From the NCBI GenBank assembly GCA_033964015.1, contig CM066924.1, positions 12,488,625-12,552,624 on the forward strand: a DNA stretch of 64,000 nucleotides, given 5' to 3'. Made by a program: the position numbers and the translations under genes. This stretch comes from Scolanthus callimorphus (taxonomy: Eukaryota > Cnidaria > Anthozoa > Actiniaria > Edwardsiidae). This document shows, piece after piece, positions 34,140-45,794 of this stretch (the first letter of the stretch is position 1; every line of letters begins with the position of its first letter). The notes beneath the pieces are model-generated. The model had not been told where the DNA came from and did not search any database. It saw only the letters and a list, made by a program, of their open reading frames with translations.

Positions 34140-35000
34140 CGCGGTCTTGTGCTATGACATGTTTACCTCCACCTACTTTATGTTTTCGCTACTCCCCTGT
34201 TGACATATCTAAACAAAACACTTTGCACGACAAGCTTTAGATATTATTTTAATTGTATAAAAAGCTTAGTAGACAAAAGGGATAAATTCCCATGCGAAAT
34301 CCATTGGTCTGATTTGGGCACTTGGCAAAGTTTGCCACACTAAATTTCCAGCAAAAAAAAATTGCCGCAAAATTCGAACGCAGAGTGTTTTGCTCCAAAG
34401 ATTGTTGTCGCACTAGCAGGGATGCCAACTCAGCTTTTTTCTCCCGCTTGAATTTCGGAGATTTTCTCTCATGTTCCCTTGTATCTCCCGCGATCTCCCG
34501 CCAAGATTTCTGGGAGAATCGCGAAACTCCCGCTTCTCAATCACTTGAGGACTGAGGTTGGCATCTCTGCACTACTGTATAGCGTGAAATAATTTGCCGC
34601 CGTTTTATTTCTGCTTCTGTCTAGGTTTTTTATTTGACTGACTGCAATTCTTTTGTTCTACAAAACTTTAAACTTTGCCAAAAAAAAAGGCGCCTTTGTG
34701 CTTGGTCTACTGGCAAAGTTTTATTTCGCTGCAATGTGACGGTTGCATCAGGAAATTAGCAAATTCTCACCGCAAAATCCGAAAAGTTTGTCAAGTGCGA
34801 CCCCTGCCCTGCCTAAAATATGAAGCGAATACCACGTGACTTGTATCTTCCAATCATCGGGATTCATGACGTCATTAACTTCACATTACCCGAAGGGCAA
34901 AGCGAGTCGAGCGAGCAGCGAAGGTCTAAGAGATTGGAGTATCGATTGGAGTTGTTTACTACCGTGCTAATAATACTTTCTGCAAGAATAGTTCGCAGGA
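34140..35000. other. CACTA-like element interior, no gene recognised
   Basis: Contains a CTCCCGC-rich stretch (34440-34540) and open frames without domains. Possibly the 5' region of the gene starting at 35005. Confidence 0.4.
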
Positions 35001-35895
35001 CAAGATGGCGCTAAACTTAAGCGATCACTATGCAGTTCTACTAAAGGAGGCAATCAAAGAAAACAGAGCTTTGAGGGAGCAGCTACAAAGAGTTGAGTTC
35101 AGAACATCGGTGTGATATCGAGCGGCTACAACAGAAGGTTGACGGCTTGTGCGACCGACTAACTGAGGAAAATGAACCTCAAAGGAATCGAGCCCCGAAA
35201 AGAAAAGTTCGTGTTCCACTCAAATGCAAGGTGAGGATTAAGAGTTAGGCTTTAGATTATTAGAAATTATATTAAAAAGCAAGTTATTTTCACACGATGC
35301 AGTGTTTAGCGCACAACAAACAAGTTCACACATTCGGCGCGTTGGACTGGTGACTAGTGTCATGGGCACCGGTTGATCTTTTTCTGAAAGATTGAAGCTG
35401 GTACCTACAGGCTTAAATTTTGAATAACTGAAACAACCGAATATTGAAATTAGTAAGTCCCTAGTAAGAAAGTTTGTTAGCCATATATGAAGTAGAAATT
35501 TGTTTGTTGTTCTGAAGATATGCAAGGGCGGACACAAGGGCATTAGGACCTGTGTAAGCAAAATGTCTTTTTGAAGTGCCAATGCGACGACTGAAATTTG
35601 TGCTACATAAGGTGTGATTTTTTTATGGATGTGCACAATTAAAAGGTAATGAGGAGTTTTTGTGTCTCAATGCTTGTAGTATTTCCTCACTCTTATGACT
35701 TTTAGGATGATTTCTGTATGATATACAAAGTAATGGTGAAAGAGGATGAAAACTTCCAAGGATTTGATCTCAAAGAAAGATACAAATACTGTAGTTGAAT
35801 TTATAAACCTACCACGCCCAAATTCTATTGTTCAATGCAGGTTTTGAACCCTGATGCAAAACCTACACTAAAAAGATGGTACCGGCATTTGAATA

Positions 35896-35996
35896 ATTTA
35901 GGGGAGTGTGGGGCTGAATGTAAGACCGGTACAGGTCTTACATCCAAATATAAAACCTGTACCGGGTCTTACATTAAGCTACACGCTCCTCTAAAC
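35896..35996. repeat. 100-bp foldback
   Basis: TTAGGGGAGTGT...TGTAAGACC.GGTACAGGT mirrors ACCTGTACC.GGGTCTTACA...CACGCTCCTCTAA. Hairpin-forming MITE-like unit inside the CACTA-like element. Confidence 0.8.
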
Positions 35997-36933
35997 TAAT
36001 CAAATCACAAATCAACCCTAGCACCAGAATTAAATGATTAGTCGCGCTCCCAAAAAATCAATTTTAAATTGTGCACTACTACTATTCTGTCTCAAAATTA
36101 CACGAAAGTAAAACAATATCCATTGATGGAAATTTAATGTAAACAATAAAACCAATACAATGATCATGTTCAATCCCTCAGTTCAATTCTATTCAATACA
36201 AATTGTATTTCTTTCCTTTGCTTTTTCAAGAAAAAAGTCAAATTAAAACTCACAACATCGTCATTGCTTGTCATATTTCGCCGGTATGCAGTAATATCCA
36301 GGAAACAAATTGCTCAATCTGAAATGAAGAAAAAACAACATGTTAGGAATGTATACAAAGCTACTTTTAGAACAAAATAGAGCGAGAAACATTATACTAT
36401 GATTAGCTACTAGAATTCACACAAGAGACGAGTTTCCCATCTCAGATTCTCGTCTTGAATGTTTCTTCCCTGTTCTTCTTTGATCACGCGAAAAAAACAC
36501 AAAACGTTTTAGAAGGAGAACGTCTGGCTATTCAATCATGTACACCAGTTTTCTTGGCTACAGAAACTGAAATTAAGCAAAAATGTACTTCAATCTCAAA
36601 CATTGCGTATTTACCTTTCTTTCTCCATCCCATGGACGACGTTAACGTTCATCCCAAATTTTGCTGGCCATCTGCAGTTTACAAAATGCGCAACTATTCC
36701 GCACACATGTTTACACGGCAAGCATTGAAGCAATCTGAAATTCAAATATCCCACTGCCAAGCCCCAGAAAAGCCGACTCGTTGTGTTGCTCTGCTATTGG
36801 ATAGAATTTCTATAGAACAAGACACTTTTGTTAACCTTTTGTTAACAAACCTTTTGTTCGGGGTAACGTTATTAGGACTTTTTGTTCATTTCTGCCATTT
36901 CTGACAATGGCACACAAAACGCGATAAAACAGT

Positions 36934-37342
36934 GATAATGAGCTTTCCATAAAAACAATAGAATTTGGGTGTGGTAGGTATGTAAACAAGTTCAAAACTA
37001 CGTAGATGACAATAGATGTACATTTCAAGAACAAAACAATGAAATATTGAATAATAGAATTTTGGCGTGATATGTCATAATTTAAAACAACGGAATCGGT
37101 CTTGCGTTTCGGCTTCAATCACCTGTCAGCCTTGTCATCAATAGCAGTCAATAGGGCTTTTAATATCACAAAACATCGTGTTATCATGGTTTTATTTATT
37201 TGCTAATGAGTTTTCCATTGGAACAATAGAATTTGGGCGTAATAGGTGTTATAAACAAGTTCAAAACTACGGAGTCGGTCTTGCATAGAAATTCAAAACC
37301 TCCAGCTCCGCTGTCGGTTTTGAATTTCTATGCAAGACCTCC
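36934..37342. repeat. direct repeats and a 22-bp hairpin
   Basis: A 70-base block with CAATAGAATTTGGG and ACAAGTTCAAAACTACG occurs at 36934-37002 and 37201-37271, with a weaker third copy between. Next to it GGTCTTGCATAGAAATTCAA (37277) is repeated inverted at 37317-37340. Confidence 0.7.
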
Positions 37343-37715
37343 TCCTATGTTTTGAACCTATATTTAAACACAAGGTTCTGGTATAAGACGGATACAACCG
37401 CTCACTTTCACACTTGAAACTGCAATTATAATTGGATAACTCAACAGAAAAAGTCGAGAATTTTCAGTCTCCAACCAAGCTTGCTTTTATAGGACCTCAA
37501 CAATTTTAAATAACTTATTCTTTTGAATAAATGACAAGGTAACTCTGTGTAGATTACTGGATAATTGGTTATTTGATGGCGATTGATGTTTGCATTTTGA
37601 ATTTCACAGTTCAGAATAATATTACAATTGTTATGTATACTACTTAGTCTCTCCCAACAAAAAGGTTTTATCTGGGCCAAACCTTTTGTAATAAAACATT
37701 TTCTGCAACAACTTG

Positions 37716-37988
37716 CAGTCAAAAGACATGAAGCGTGCCCCCTGGAGTTGAATATTAATTTCATTATTCCATTATTGATTTCATTATTCAATTCAAAAAT
37801 GCTTTTTCAATTCAATATTAAAAATGTTAAATGTACAAATTTTGATTTCCAAATATGTTACTAATTGTTCACCCAGCTTTCCAATGTTGAATTGAAAATG
37901 GCATTTTTGGATTGAATAATGAAATGAATAATGGAATAATGAATTGAATATTCAACTCTAGGGGGGCACGCTTCATGTCTTTTGACTG
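37716..37988. mobile_element. 273-bp foldback MITE
   Basis: CAGTCAAAAGACATGAAGCG at the left end and its reverse complement at the right end, then AT-rich inverted arms (GAATAATGAAAT). A partial relative lies at 3461-3672. Confidence 0.85.
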
Positions 37989-37989
37989 T

Positions 37990-39865
37990 AAAAGGTAACA
38001 GTTTGGAAAGCAAATCCACTGTATATATTTATTTCTTTACAAACTCACAATTCACACCACAGAGATGTTAACTCTACGACAACTGACGTCATGAATTTGG
38101 GGGACTTGTCAGCTTTGGAATGGTACAATATCGTTTATGGGATAAAACCCACAAAAACTTTTTATTTCTCATGTGAAAATAACACAGTCACTTGTCAGTG
38201 CTCCATGCTCTTTTAGGTTTAAACTCAACTCATTGATGTTTAAATAATTAATCATACACATGAAAAAATTCTGCATTCTGATTGGCTGAGAGCAGGGCTG
38301 TTTTTAGGTAACTAAGCACCAAGAAAGGTAACAAAGTGCAAAAATGGTTAACAGAATGCAAATTCTTTTGAAATACTAATAGGATTACAAAATATTTTGA
38401 TAACGGCTATTATGTTAACTCGTTCATGCTCAAATTCGGTCAGGTTTTGGTTCAGATTTCAATCAAGGAGAAATGTGTGTGGTTGTTCAGTTTTATGCAG
38501 ATTTTTGAATAAGTTTTTACATGTGTATTATTAAAAGGAAATCAATCATACAACTTTTCTCATTCAATTTGCCACTGATAGTTGCAAGTATGCATACTGG
38601 GAAATTTAACAAAATGTGATTTTTATTCCAGCTGCAGCAAGCATCTATCTTCGATCACTAAGAGACACAGAGGCATCAAAGTAGAAGAGGGCACCAGGAA
38701 GAAAGAGAGAGCTGAGTTATTAAAAACTCAGACCATGACTCTTTAAACTGAGACAAGAACAATTAAGGCCACTTGCACAAACTGGGTCATGTGACCCCAA
38801 CGACAGCTTAACAAGATGTTTTGTCAAAATCAATTCCAGAAACCTGAGGCAAATGGCAGGAAGTTGAATTTTCAAGATTTTACTCACAAGAATGTATTGG
38901 AATTGGGTCACATGTCCCAGTTAGTGTAAGTGGCCTACTATTGTACCTTATTTTACGGTACCCTGTTCCTCTCATGTGGATATAGGAATGTTGGCCACCT
39001 AACACTTAGGCTAACCCATGGCCTATTTACTGGAATATGCAACCTTAAAGTAAAATCACCCCATTTGACAAAAACATTATAGACATTTTTTCATATTAGG
39101 GTTAAAAATGGTTGAAGTAGATACATTACATTTTAACTTCTCTTCTTCTTTTGATATTACCAAGCACATCAAAAACATGTTAGATTATCAGCATACTGTA
39201 ACTTACTCAAAAAATATTAATAACAAAATCAATTTCAATGCCTGTGCATTTTGGTTAGGTAGCGAAAGTGTAAACTAGAGCAATCAAGCATTACAATAAC
39301 AATCAAAAAGTATAAAATGTGACACCTTTATTACCACTGTATGCATTGCTACGCAACCCAAAAAATTCAATGTTGCGATGGGTGATTGGCGGTTATTAGC
39401 TGTCAATCAAACCAAAATACTGGATTTGGCTACTTCAACAGGTCGCGTTTTACAAAATCAACCAAAATGGTTTGAAGCTATCCTTTGGCTTCCTTGACTC
39501 AAATGTTTTGCTTTCTGGTTTAATAAAATTGACAATAATTTTCTTGCGTGAAATCGCCAATCATCCAACAGGTGAATTTTGAAGTCATGTAGCAATGCTT
39601 GATTAGATCTTGTTTAGTTTTTATTATCTGTATCTTGTGCAAAGAGCCAATCAAAATAGCTGATATTTTGCAATATTCGTAGAAAGGTTAGGGATTTGTT
39701 TTGGATTGTGCATTTCTTGTCAATAAGCTTTGAGTGGTTAGACCCTATAACCAGGAATATAAACATCCATATTTTTAAAACTCACACCTCAAGGGGATTA
39801 CCAAGGATTTTGATATTTCCAGGCCAATACCAAGACAGTTCTGTTTTGTAAAGTCTTGGCCCATT
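37990..39865. other. CACTA-like element interior, mostly non-coding
   Basis: Apart from the exon-like block at 38632-38744, no coding or structural feature is clear. Confidence 0.35.
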
Positions 39866-39867
39866 TA

Positions 39868-40062
39868 AAGGAATCCACAGAAGTTTTGGATCCGGGATCC
39901 CTACCCAAGGGTCCCTGATCCTGACCCATGGATCCCCGATCCCATGCTCTGGATCCTGCATCCCACACCTCTGGATCCTGGATCCCGTACTCTGAAACCC
40001 GGATCCCACACTCTGGATCCCGGATCCCAAACCTCAAATTTTGCTGGATCCCAGATCCCTTT
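39868..40062. repeat. minisatellite of GGATCC(C)-containing units
   Basis: Degenerate units of about 20-25 bases, each with GGATCC or GATCCC followed by CACACTCTGGATCC-like text. The minus-strand open frames over it are Gly/Ile/Asp-rich by-products. Confidence 0.8.
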
Positions 40063-40389
40063 ACATGGGCCGAAAAGTCATGATTCTGTTATCCGACACG
40101 CACAAAATTGCAGGTGTATGTCTGTAGGCCTTACAACTGTTTTGATATTCTAGGCCCTAGTTATACCTTAAGCTTATCTCTATGCTGTGCTTTTCAGAAA
40201 CAGGCCAGATTAATTTCAGAAGATGATGATGTGGATGACAGATTGAGGACAAAGCTGTGTAAAGTCCTAATGAGTACATTGTACATGAGTTCTGACGAGA
40301 GTGGGTTGGACGAAGACGGAGAGGCTCGTGTTTTGTTTATTAAGCAGTTGTCATGGGCTACACTTAATGACTGTGTTACTTTTTAGCCA

Positions 40390-40832
40390 TAATTTGGCGT
40401 GAACTACTTTGTTTCAGTTCGATTTATGATACATGTTTTTTTTAGTGAGACCTCTAGCAGAAGACTGAAGTAGATATATAGAAAATGATACATAAATAGA
40501 AAAATATTGCAATTTTACGACAACGAATGTAGAACCGTTAGCACGGCTTTTTATTTTAGTTGTTTAGCAACGGCAACAGGTTGTCTTGCCCTGTATCGCT
40601 ATGAATGTACATAAAATATATTATTTTAATGCATGCTCACTTGTTGTAAATACTACCGTGTGAAACCTGAGATTAAAAATGAAATGGAATTCCAATACTA
40701 TGTGTCACGTTTGTTTAATGTGCTAGTAAAATATACTACAAGATGATAGCATTTACAAAGGAATAATAAAAGAATAATACAGCTGAACGGAAGCAACTGA
40801 AAAGCAAGCCGAGACCGACCGAGATAAAACTA
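40390..40832. other. no feature recognised
   Basis: Sequence after the last exon-like block of the element gene; possibly its 3' untranslated region. Confidence 0.3.
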
Positions 40833-41099
40833 GTATTTACGCATATAATCGCAAAAGTGGCGCGCGTAAATACCACTTTTAAACGGATTTACGGCTGGCG
40901 TAATTCTGCGTAAAAATGACCTTTCAGCTCATTTACGTGATGCGTAAAGATAGCGATTTTCGGGGACATTACGCAGGCTTTACGCAACCCCGAAACTACT
41001 GCGTAAAGACTGTGTTTACGCAAAAGTAAAGACGACGTAAATATGCGTAAACTTTATATTTACGCAATCATTACGTTATCTTAACGCAAGCGTAAAAAT
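40833..41099. repeat. right subterminal TGCGTAAA repeat cluster
   Basis: More than ten TTTACGCA/TGCGTAAA-type words in both orientations, the counterpart of 33930-34131. Confidence 0.85.
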
Positions 41100-41115
41100 G
41101 GCATTTCGTGCTGTG

Positions 41116-42218
41116 CAACTGGATATTCATCAAACATTACCAGGTGATGTTTCTGGGTGATGCTTGCTCCAGTAGGTGCAGGTGGCTAGCCAAACCAGTG
41201 GGGCCTTTTCATAGTGGTGCCTTTCAAGGCATAGGAACAAAGTCCAAATTCTTATCATGGCATTGAAATATTCGGCATAGTTATTCAGTTTAAATGTTAC
41301 ACTGTATATTGTCAGGATCAGAGGTAAATAATTATCCAGTAAGTTAAGAAGAGTCCTGTATTGTAGATCCTTGGATTTGGCAAACTTTTCTTTTAGAGTA
41401 TCTCTAATTAATAACCAGCCACCATACACCACCTCGTGCAAAACGCTTATTCTCCAGGGTTTAGGTTCTAGAGCTAGCTTACATTTAGGGAACAACTGTT
41501 TATATATAATTTCATAGAAGGGGCGGAAATCGTGGAAGACAGTTTCTCGTGCATTAAGTGATTATATGCAGAGGTCCAATGGAAGGTATGATGGAGAGTA
41601 CTGTCGGCTGATGTGTTATTTCTGTGTTGCTCATTTCAGGTTGTGATGTAGCAGATGTGGTATATGAATGGTCGTGATGGAGATGTGTTCTAGATTCATG
41701 GACATCGCCAGATTCTGGGAAGTGAGCTTTGTATTTAAGGAGTGTTTCATAAACAATCTGTCTGGAATAAAATTGTGCAGGCCAGTCTCCAGGTTGTGGA
41801 GTCAGGTATTTCAGCTTTACTCGTCGAAGCAGTGGTTTTCTTCGATCTTTTTGCACGTCTACCTCGGCCTCGCTTTTCAAATTTTCCAACTAGCTGTAAT
41901 ACAAGTACAATTTACTGTTATGTATGCCTGGCTGCTGTTTTATAAACCACATTAAACTTAGTTACTCACGTTACTAAATGGTTGTTCTGATGTATTTGTC
42001 TTGTCAAGAAGAACGCGGCACATTCCACATATCCTCGCATTCTCGGCCACATTGAGGAGCGAATTTTTAATATAAGTAGCAGCAGGTCTGCTAAATTGTG
42101 CCTGTCTAGCACCCAGAACTCTCCCACACACAGCACACTTGGGTTTAGTTTGTTTACTCTCTCGGAGAACGAAAAAAATAACATAAAAGCAGAGCAAAAT
42201 TACTCTAATTCTCGCCAT
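41116..42218 (-). pseudogene. N-terminal half of the gene interrupted by the CACTA-like element
   Basis: Exon 1 (41970-42218) starts MARIRVILL, a short hydrophobic stretch, then paired cysteines (CAVCG ... CGMC, zinc-binding-like), and ends at a donor AAC/GTGAGT. A second exon starts near 41893 after TACAG; two frames are possible there. The main domain (about 41545 down to 41130) has FHDFRPFYEIIYKQ, LHEVVYGGW, LLNLLDNYLPLILTIYS and KAPLVWLATCTYW, and runs into FDEYPV at the insertion site. The C-terminal half continues at 33913. A frameshift near 41125-41135 is needed to reach FDEYPV. Function unknown. Confidence 0.65.
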
Positions 42219-42672
42219 TGTTGTGATACACGAAAGAGGTTTTCCCTAAGCTAAGCCTGCAGTACATCATGCACAGCAGACTCTTGCGCATGGCACTGCA
42301 AAATGGCCCCTTGCTGCCAATCAGGGACCAAACTTAGTAGTCACACAATTGCACTAGAATTTGATTGGCTAGTAATTCCTTACTTGTAATTTGTTCGCAA
42401 TGTGATTGCTTGATAAAAATAAGCAGCCAATGAGATAGCAAACCAATCTCAAACGCAATTAAATCACAACAGTCATCTGCTCTAAGTAATGGTAGGGGTA
42501 GGGATGACTTAATCAAATCCTGAAAAACATTACCTCCCAATGCAAAGCAAGGTCATTCTTGTCTACCCCTAAGATTGTTGTTGTTCTGCAGATTCTATGG
42601 AATCCTTGCCGTTTTCCATAGTTTCTAGGTAATATCTAATAAAATGAAGCTCCTCAGAAAACTTTTTTTTTA

Positions 42673-43294
42673 CAGTTGATGTTTGCTTGGATTGGTGTGG
42701 TCATCCCTCTAACAGTAAAAACAGCAACAGTGTCCGATGAGGCTTTTAACTATATCAATCATTCTGATGATCCATGTGCCAACCAGAGATCAATAGGCCT
42801 TTATCACACAGCAGCCATCTTGGATAAAACTTTTGTTCCTGCATGTGCAGCCTCATCATTATATTTAACTCAAAATTCGTTCTCTCTTTTAGCTAATCTT
42901 CAAAAGATTTTTTAGCGGGAAGTCTAGTGTTGAATGTTGTACTTTGTTTGCTGACCGGACCGTCATTAATCGTCGCAATGTCACCTCAGATGTTTCCTCG
43001 TCTTATCAACCAAACAGGGATTTCCTGTGGATTGTTTTCCAGTCAAGAGTCATTGCTGCAGCGATGAAAGTACTTGGGATAGCAAGCAAGGAGTCTGAGA
43101 CCAAGCTTGAGAAGTACAAATGCCTGCATGACTTGGCAGCCAAAGTTGTTGATGAGTTTGTTTTCCAAAGCAGCTCTGCAGTTGATTCTGTGGTTGATGG
43201 CATTCTGACACAAGAAGAGAAGATAGCAATGCATTGCCAACCAAATACCTTATTTTTTCCACTTGCTTGGCTGATTATTTTTCTGCGTAACTGA
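42673..43294 (+). pseudogene. second DUF6589-like gene fragment
   Basis: After an acceptor (TTTTTTAG at about 42908-42915) the frame reads GKSSVECCTLFADRTV, then NRRNVTSDVSSSY, RVIAAAMKVLGIAS and KYKCLHDLAAKVVDEFVF. These line up in order with exons 4-5 of the intact gene at 9335-14670 (NYNEYKDF, HILAAFMEMHGMA, LDLCLAFVRKYVV). A possible upstream exon (42673-42915) follows a TTTTTACAG acceptor. The rest of the gene is missing. Confidence 0.6.
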
Positions 43295-43299
43295 AGGAA

Positions 43300-44400
43300 T
43301 GGGCCGATTCCTGCCATTACACGAAAGTATATGTTCATTTGGCTTAACCAACCCATGTAAGTGCTTTGCTTTCTTGTACATACTGTAATTCAAAGATACC
43401 ACTAAAATGTGTGAAAACCTGAGAAAATAATTATTGACCTCCCAAGCTACCGGTAAAACATTTCCCCTCATACTCTGGCAGCAAAACAATGTATTATGTG
43501 TAGGGGCCAAATAACATTCGCCTTAGTGGTGCAGGAGTGCATCAACACAACGGCTAACAGAAAGACTGATTCCCTTGTTTAACAGTCAAGACGCTTGTTG
43601 GGAAAATTATCTATTGTGTTATTCCAGGAAAGAGCAATACATTTGTTGCCACCATGAGTCAAACTAAAATTGGTACCCCATTTATGGGAAGGGCATTGAT
43701 TATTTCTGGAATTTAACATAACCTCTATAGCGATGACCTAAACTTTAACATCACCTATGTATAACATTGTGTTGCTACTGATAATGACAGCATAAACCAT
43801 AAGCGAGTTAAAACATGTAGCTCACTCAGCCATTTTGTGTAGTATTCCTTTGTGAAGCATGTGCACATCAGTGGATTTTCCTTCACATTTTGCTGTCAGA
43901 CTCAGGTTTCCAAAAATGCTTCTTTTCTACTGTGAATTAAGTTTAAACTTTTTTGGCAATGAAGGAAACTTCTACATGTTTCAACTCCCTTACTGTATGT
44001 ACTGTAATTCCTTATCCTGGGGCTCCTCTTCGCATGAAACATCCAACAATGAAAGAGGTCTCCTTCCCATATCTTATATGGAGCACACTAGGACCAAGTG
44101 AGAATATACCACTATTTGGACTGCTGTAATGTCAACATAACAAGGTATATATTAATTGAGCATAAAAGGGTGTTTTTGACATTTGGACACAACCAAGCAA
44201 AAATGAACCATATATATGGTATTCTGTAAAATTTCTTTTTTTAAACATTTTAGGTAATTTAGCAATTGTTCTTAAATCTTAAAGCAGAGATTAAGCAGTT
44301 AAACTCTCAATTTTTCTCAACAGTATGAAATTATATAATATATATTTCACGACGATTTTTTCGCGTAGGTTTACGTTTACGACAACTTCTCGACAAAACG
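43300..44400. other. no gene recognised
   Basis: Open frames 43250-43510 and 43859-44101 have no domain; no clear repeat. Confidence 0.3.
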
Positions 44401-45259
44401 TGCACAAAAAGCGATGTTTGTGCTACATAGGCCAGCACATGAAGCATGAGATCAACTAAACAGGAGTTGTAAACCTTTGGTCATTGCATTTTGAATGCAT
44501 TTAGGTTTGGATTAATGGAACTAGGAGCTAAGGACTTTGACAACTCAAGTGAATTGATTGGATGCATTAAGGTTACTGAGAACCTTCGCGCACGTCCTCG
44601 GAAAAAAAAATCATACTCGTCCTTAGTTTAACCAAAACATCAACCTATATATCGTTGGAAAGCTTATAAAATGGACTAGCAGACTATGACAAAAAGAAAT
44701 AACTTTTTGATAAACAGAATTTTTTGAAGGTTTTATTAAAAATGTGGGTGTGACACTTTCAAGAGCTATCGCTGCCGAACTGCTTGACTTTGACTCCCAA
44801 GTAAAACATTGTTTTAATCCTTAAAGGTGATTCTCAAAAACCGTGTCTGCGTTTTTAAAATTTTGCGTTGTTCAAAAGTTATGGAACTTTTAAATTTCCA
44901 AGGTCAAATTTTATAGAATTTTCACGCTCTAAAAATTTAAAAAAATCATAACTTTTGAAGTAAACAAAATTTAAAAAAACGCAGACACGGTTTTGGAGAA
45001 ACACCTTTAAGGATTAAAACGCTGTGTTTCTTGGGAGTCAAGGTCAAGCAGTTCGACGGCGATAGCTCTTGAAAATGTCACACTCAATTTTTTTAAGAAA
45101 GAAGTCATGAATAACATTGACTTCTATTCGCCTTTTGTTGGTGAGTTACATTTAGTTCAAGAGCTTGAAGACTACCTGGAATCAAAGGTTTACAACTCCT
45201 GTTTAGTTGATCTCATTCTCATGTGCTGGCCAATGTAGCACAAACATCGCTTCTTGTGT
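44401..45259. repeat. 860-bp nested foldback
   Basis: Outer arms 44401-44479 and 45184-45259 (both with AACAGGAGTTGTAAACCTTT in opposite orientation) enclose a second pair of inverted arms (about 44752-44880 and 44965-45085) with GCAGACACGG and TCAAGCAGTTCG. The inner family has a relative at 19560-19800. A foldback inside a foldback suggests sequential insertions. Confidence 0.75.
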
Positions 45260-45429
45260 TCTTCACATACAAGGGAGACATACGTAATCTGCTGATTCCA
45301 CTAAGACAAGGTATTTCCAAGAATACGGTCCATTTGGCCAAAGTTTGCCAGCATTATGATGCAATTTTGGATAGCATCAATTCCCATGAGAAGAAACACG
45401 ATGGAACTGCAAGTAAGTAACGGTCCTGG

Positions 45430-45790
45430 CCGGGGGTACTCCACTGATTTTTGTGTAGGGGTGTGCCGCCGAGGTCTCCAAATCCTGACCCATCAGAGGC
45501 CAAAAATATTCGTTTTTTATACCCTACCATAGACCTACAGTTAAAATTGTATACCCTACCGCAGACCTAACGTTATATTAGTCACCAGGGTGGTCCAGTT
45601 CATCGCGATCAAAGAGGAATTGTAGTAATCATGTAAAGGGTTAAAATAAACTGTCTTTATCACTAAATGCGGCACAACTTTGATCGAAATGTGTTTGTAG
45701 GGTATAGCCATACTGAAATACATACCCTATCAGAGACTAAACAAGCGAAAAACGATACCCTATCGCAGACCTAAGGAGCCCAAAATATAA
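45430..45790. repeat. interspersed repeat with TACCCTACCGCAGACCTA-like words
   Basis: The words ATACCCTACCATAGACCTA, TACCCTACCGCAGACCTAA and inverted or diverged forms recur five or more times. Non-coding. Confidence 0.6.
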
Positions 45791-45794
45791 GTGG

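Larger units (their letters stand above)
35005..40386 (+). pseudogene. element-borne gene remnant with coiled coil and acidic C-terminal exon
   Basis: Exon 1 (35005-35230) starts MALNLSDHYAVLLKEAIKEN, an amphipathic coiled coil, has a frameshift near 35103, and ends at a good donor (AAG/GTGAGG). Further exon-like blocks with acceptors are 35706-35799 (KEDENFQGFDL), 38632-38744 (KHLSSITKRHRGIKVEEG) and 40198-40386 (LMSTLYMSSDESGLDEDGE, ends with a stop). Order and strand agree, so this is probably one decayed multi-exon gene inside the CACTA-like element. I recognise the general style from cnidarian repeat proteins but cannot name a function; a non-catalytic element protein is one option. Confidence 0.5.
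33914..41115. mobile_element. 7,202-bp CACTA-like (EnSpm-type) transposon inserted in a gene
   Basis: Ends CACAGCACGAAATGCC (33914-33929) and GGCATTTCGTGCTGTG (41100-41115) are perfect inverted repeats. CAA directly precedes the left end (33911-33913) and directly follows the right end (41116-41118), a 3-bp target duplication. Both ends carry dense subterminal TGCGTAAA/TTTACGCA words. Termini starting CAC, a 3-bp duplication and subterminal repeats are hallmarks of CACTA elements. No CACTA transposase was recognised, so it may be non-autonomous; it carries one gene remnant (35005-40386) and nested MITEs. Confidence 0.85.

Noticed and set aside
36455..36904. 149-codon open frame on the plus strand
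   Set aside because: It lies inside the CACTA-like element between exon-like blocks, has no recognisable domain and no supporting splice pattern.
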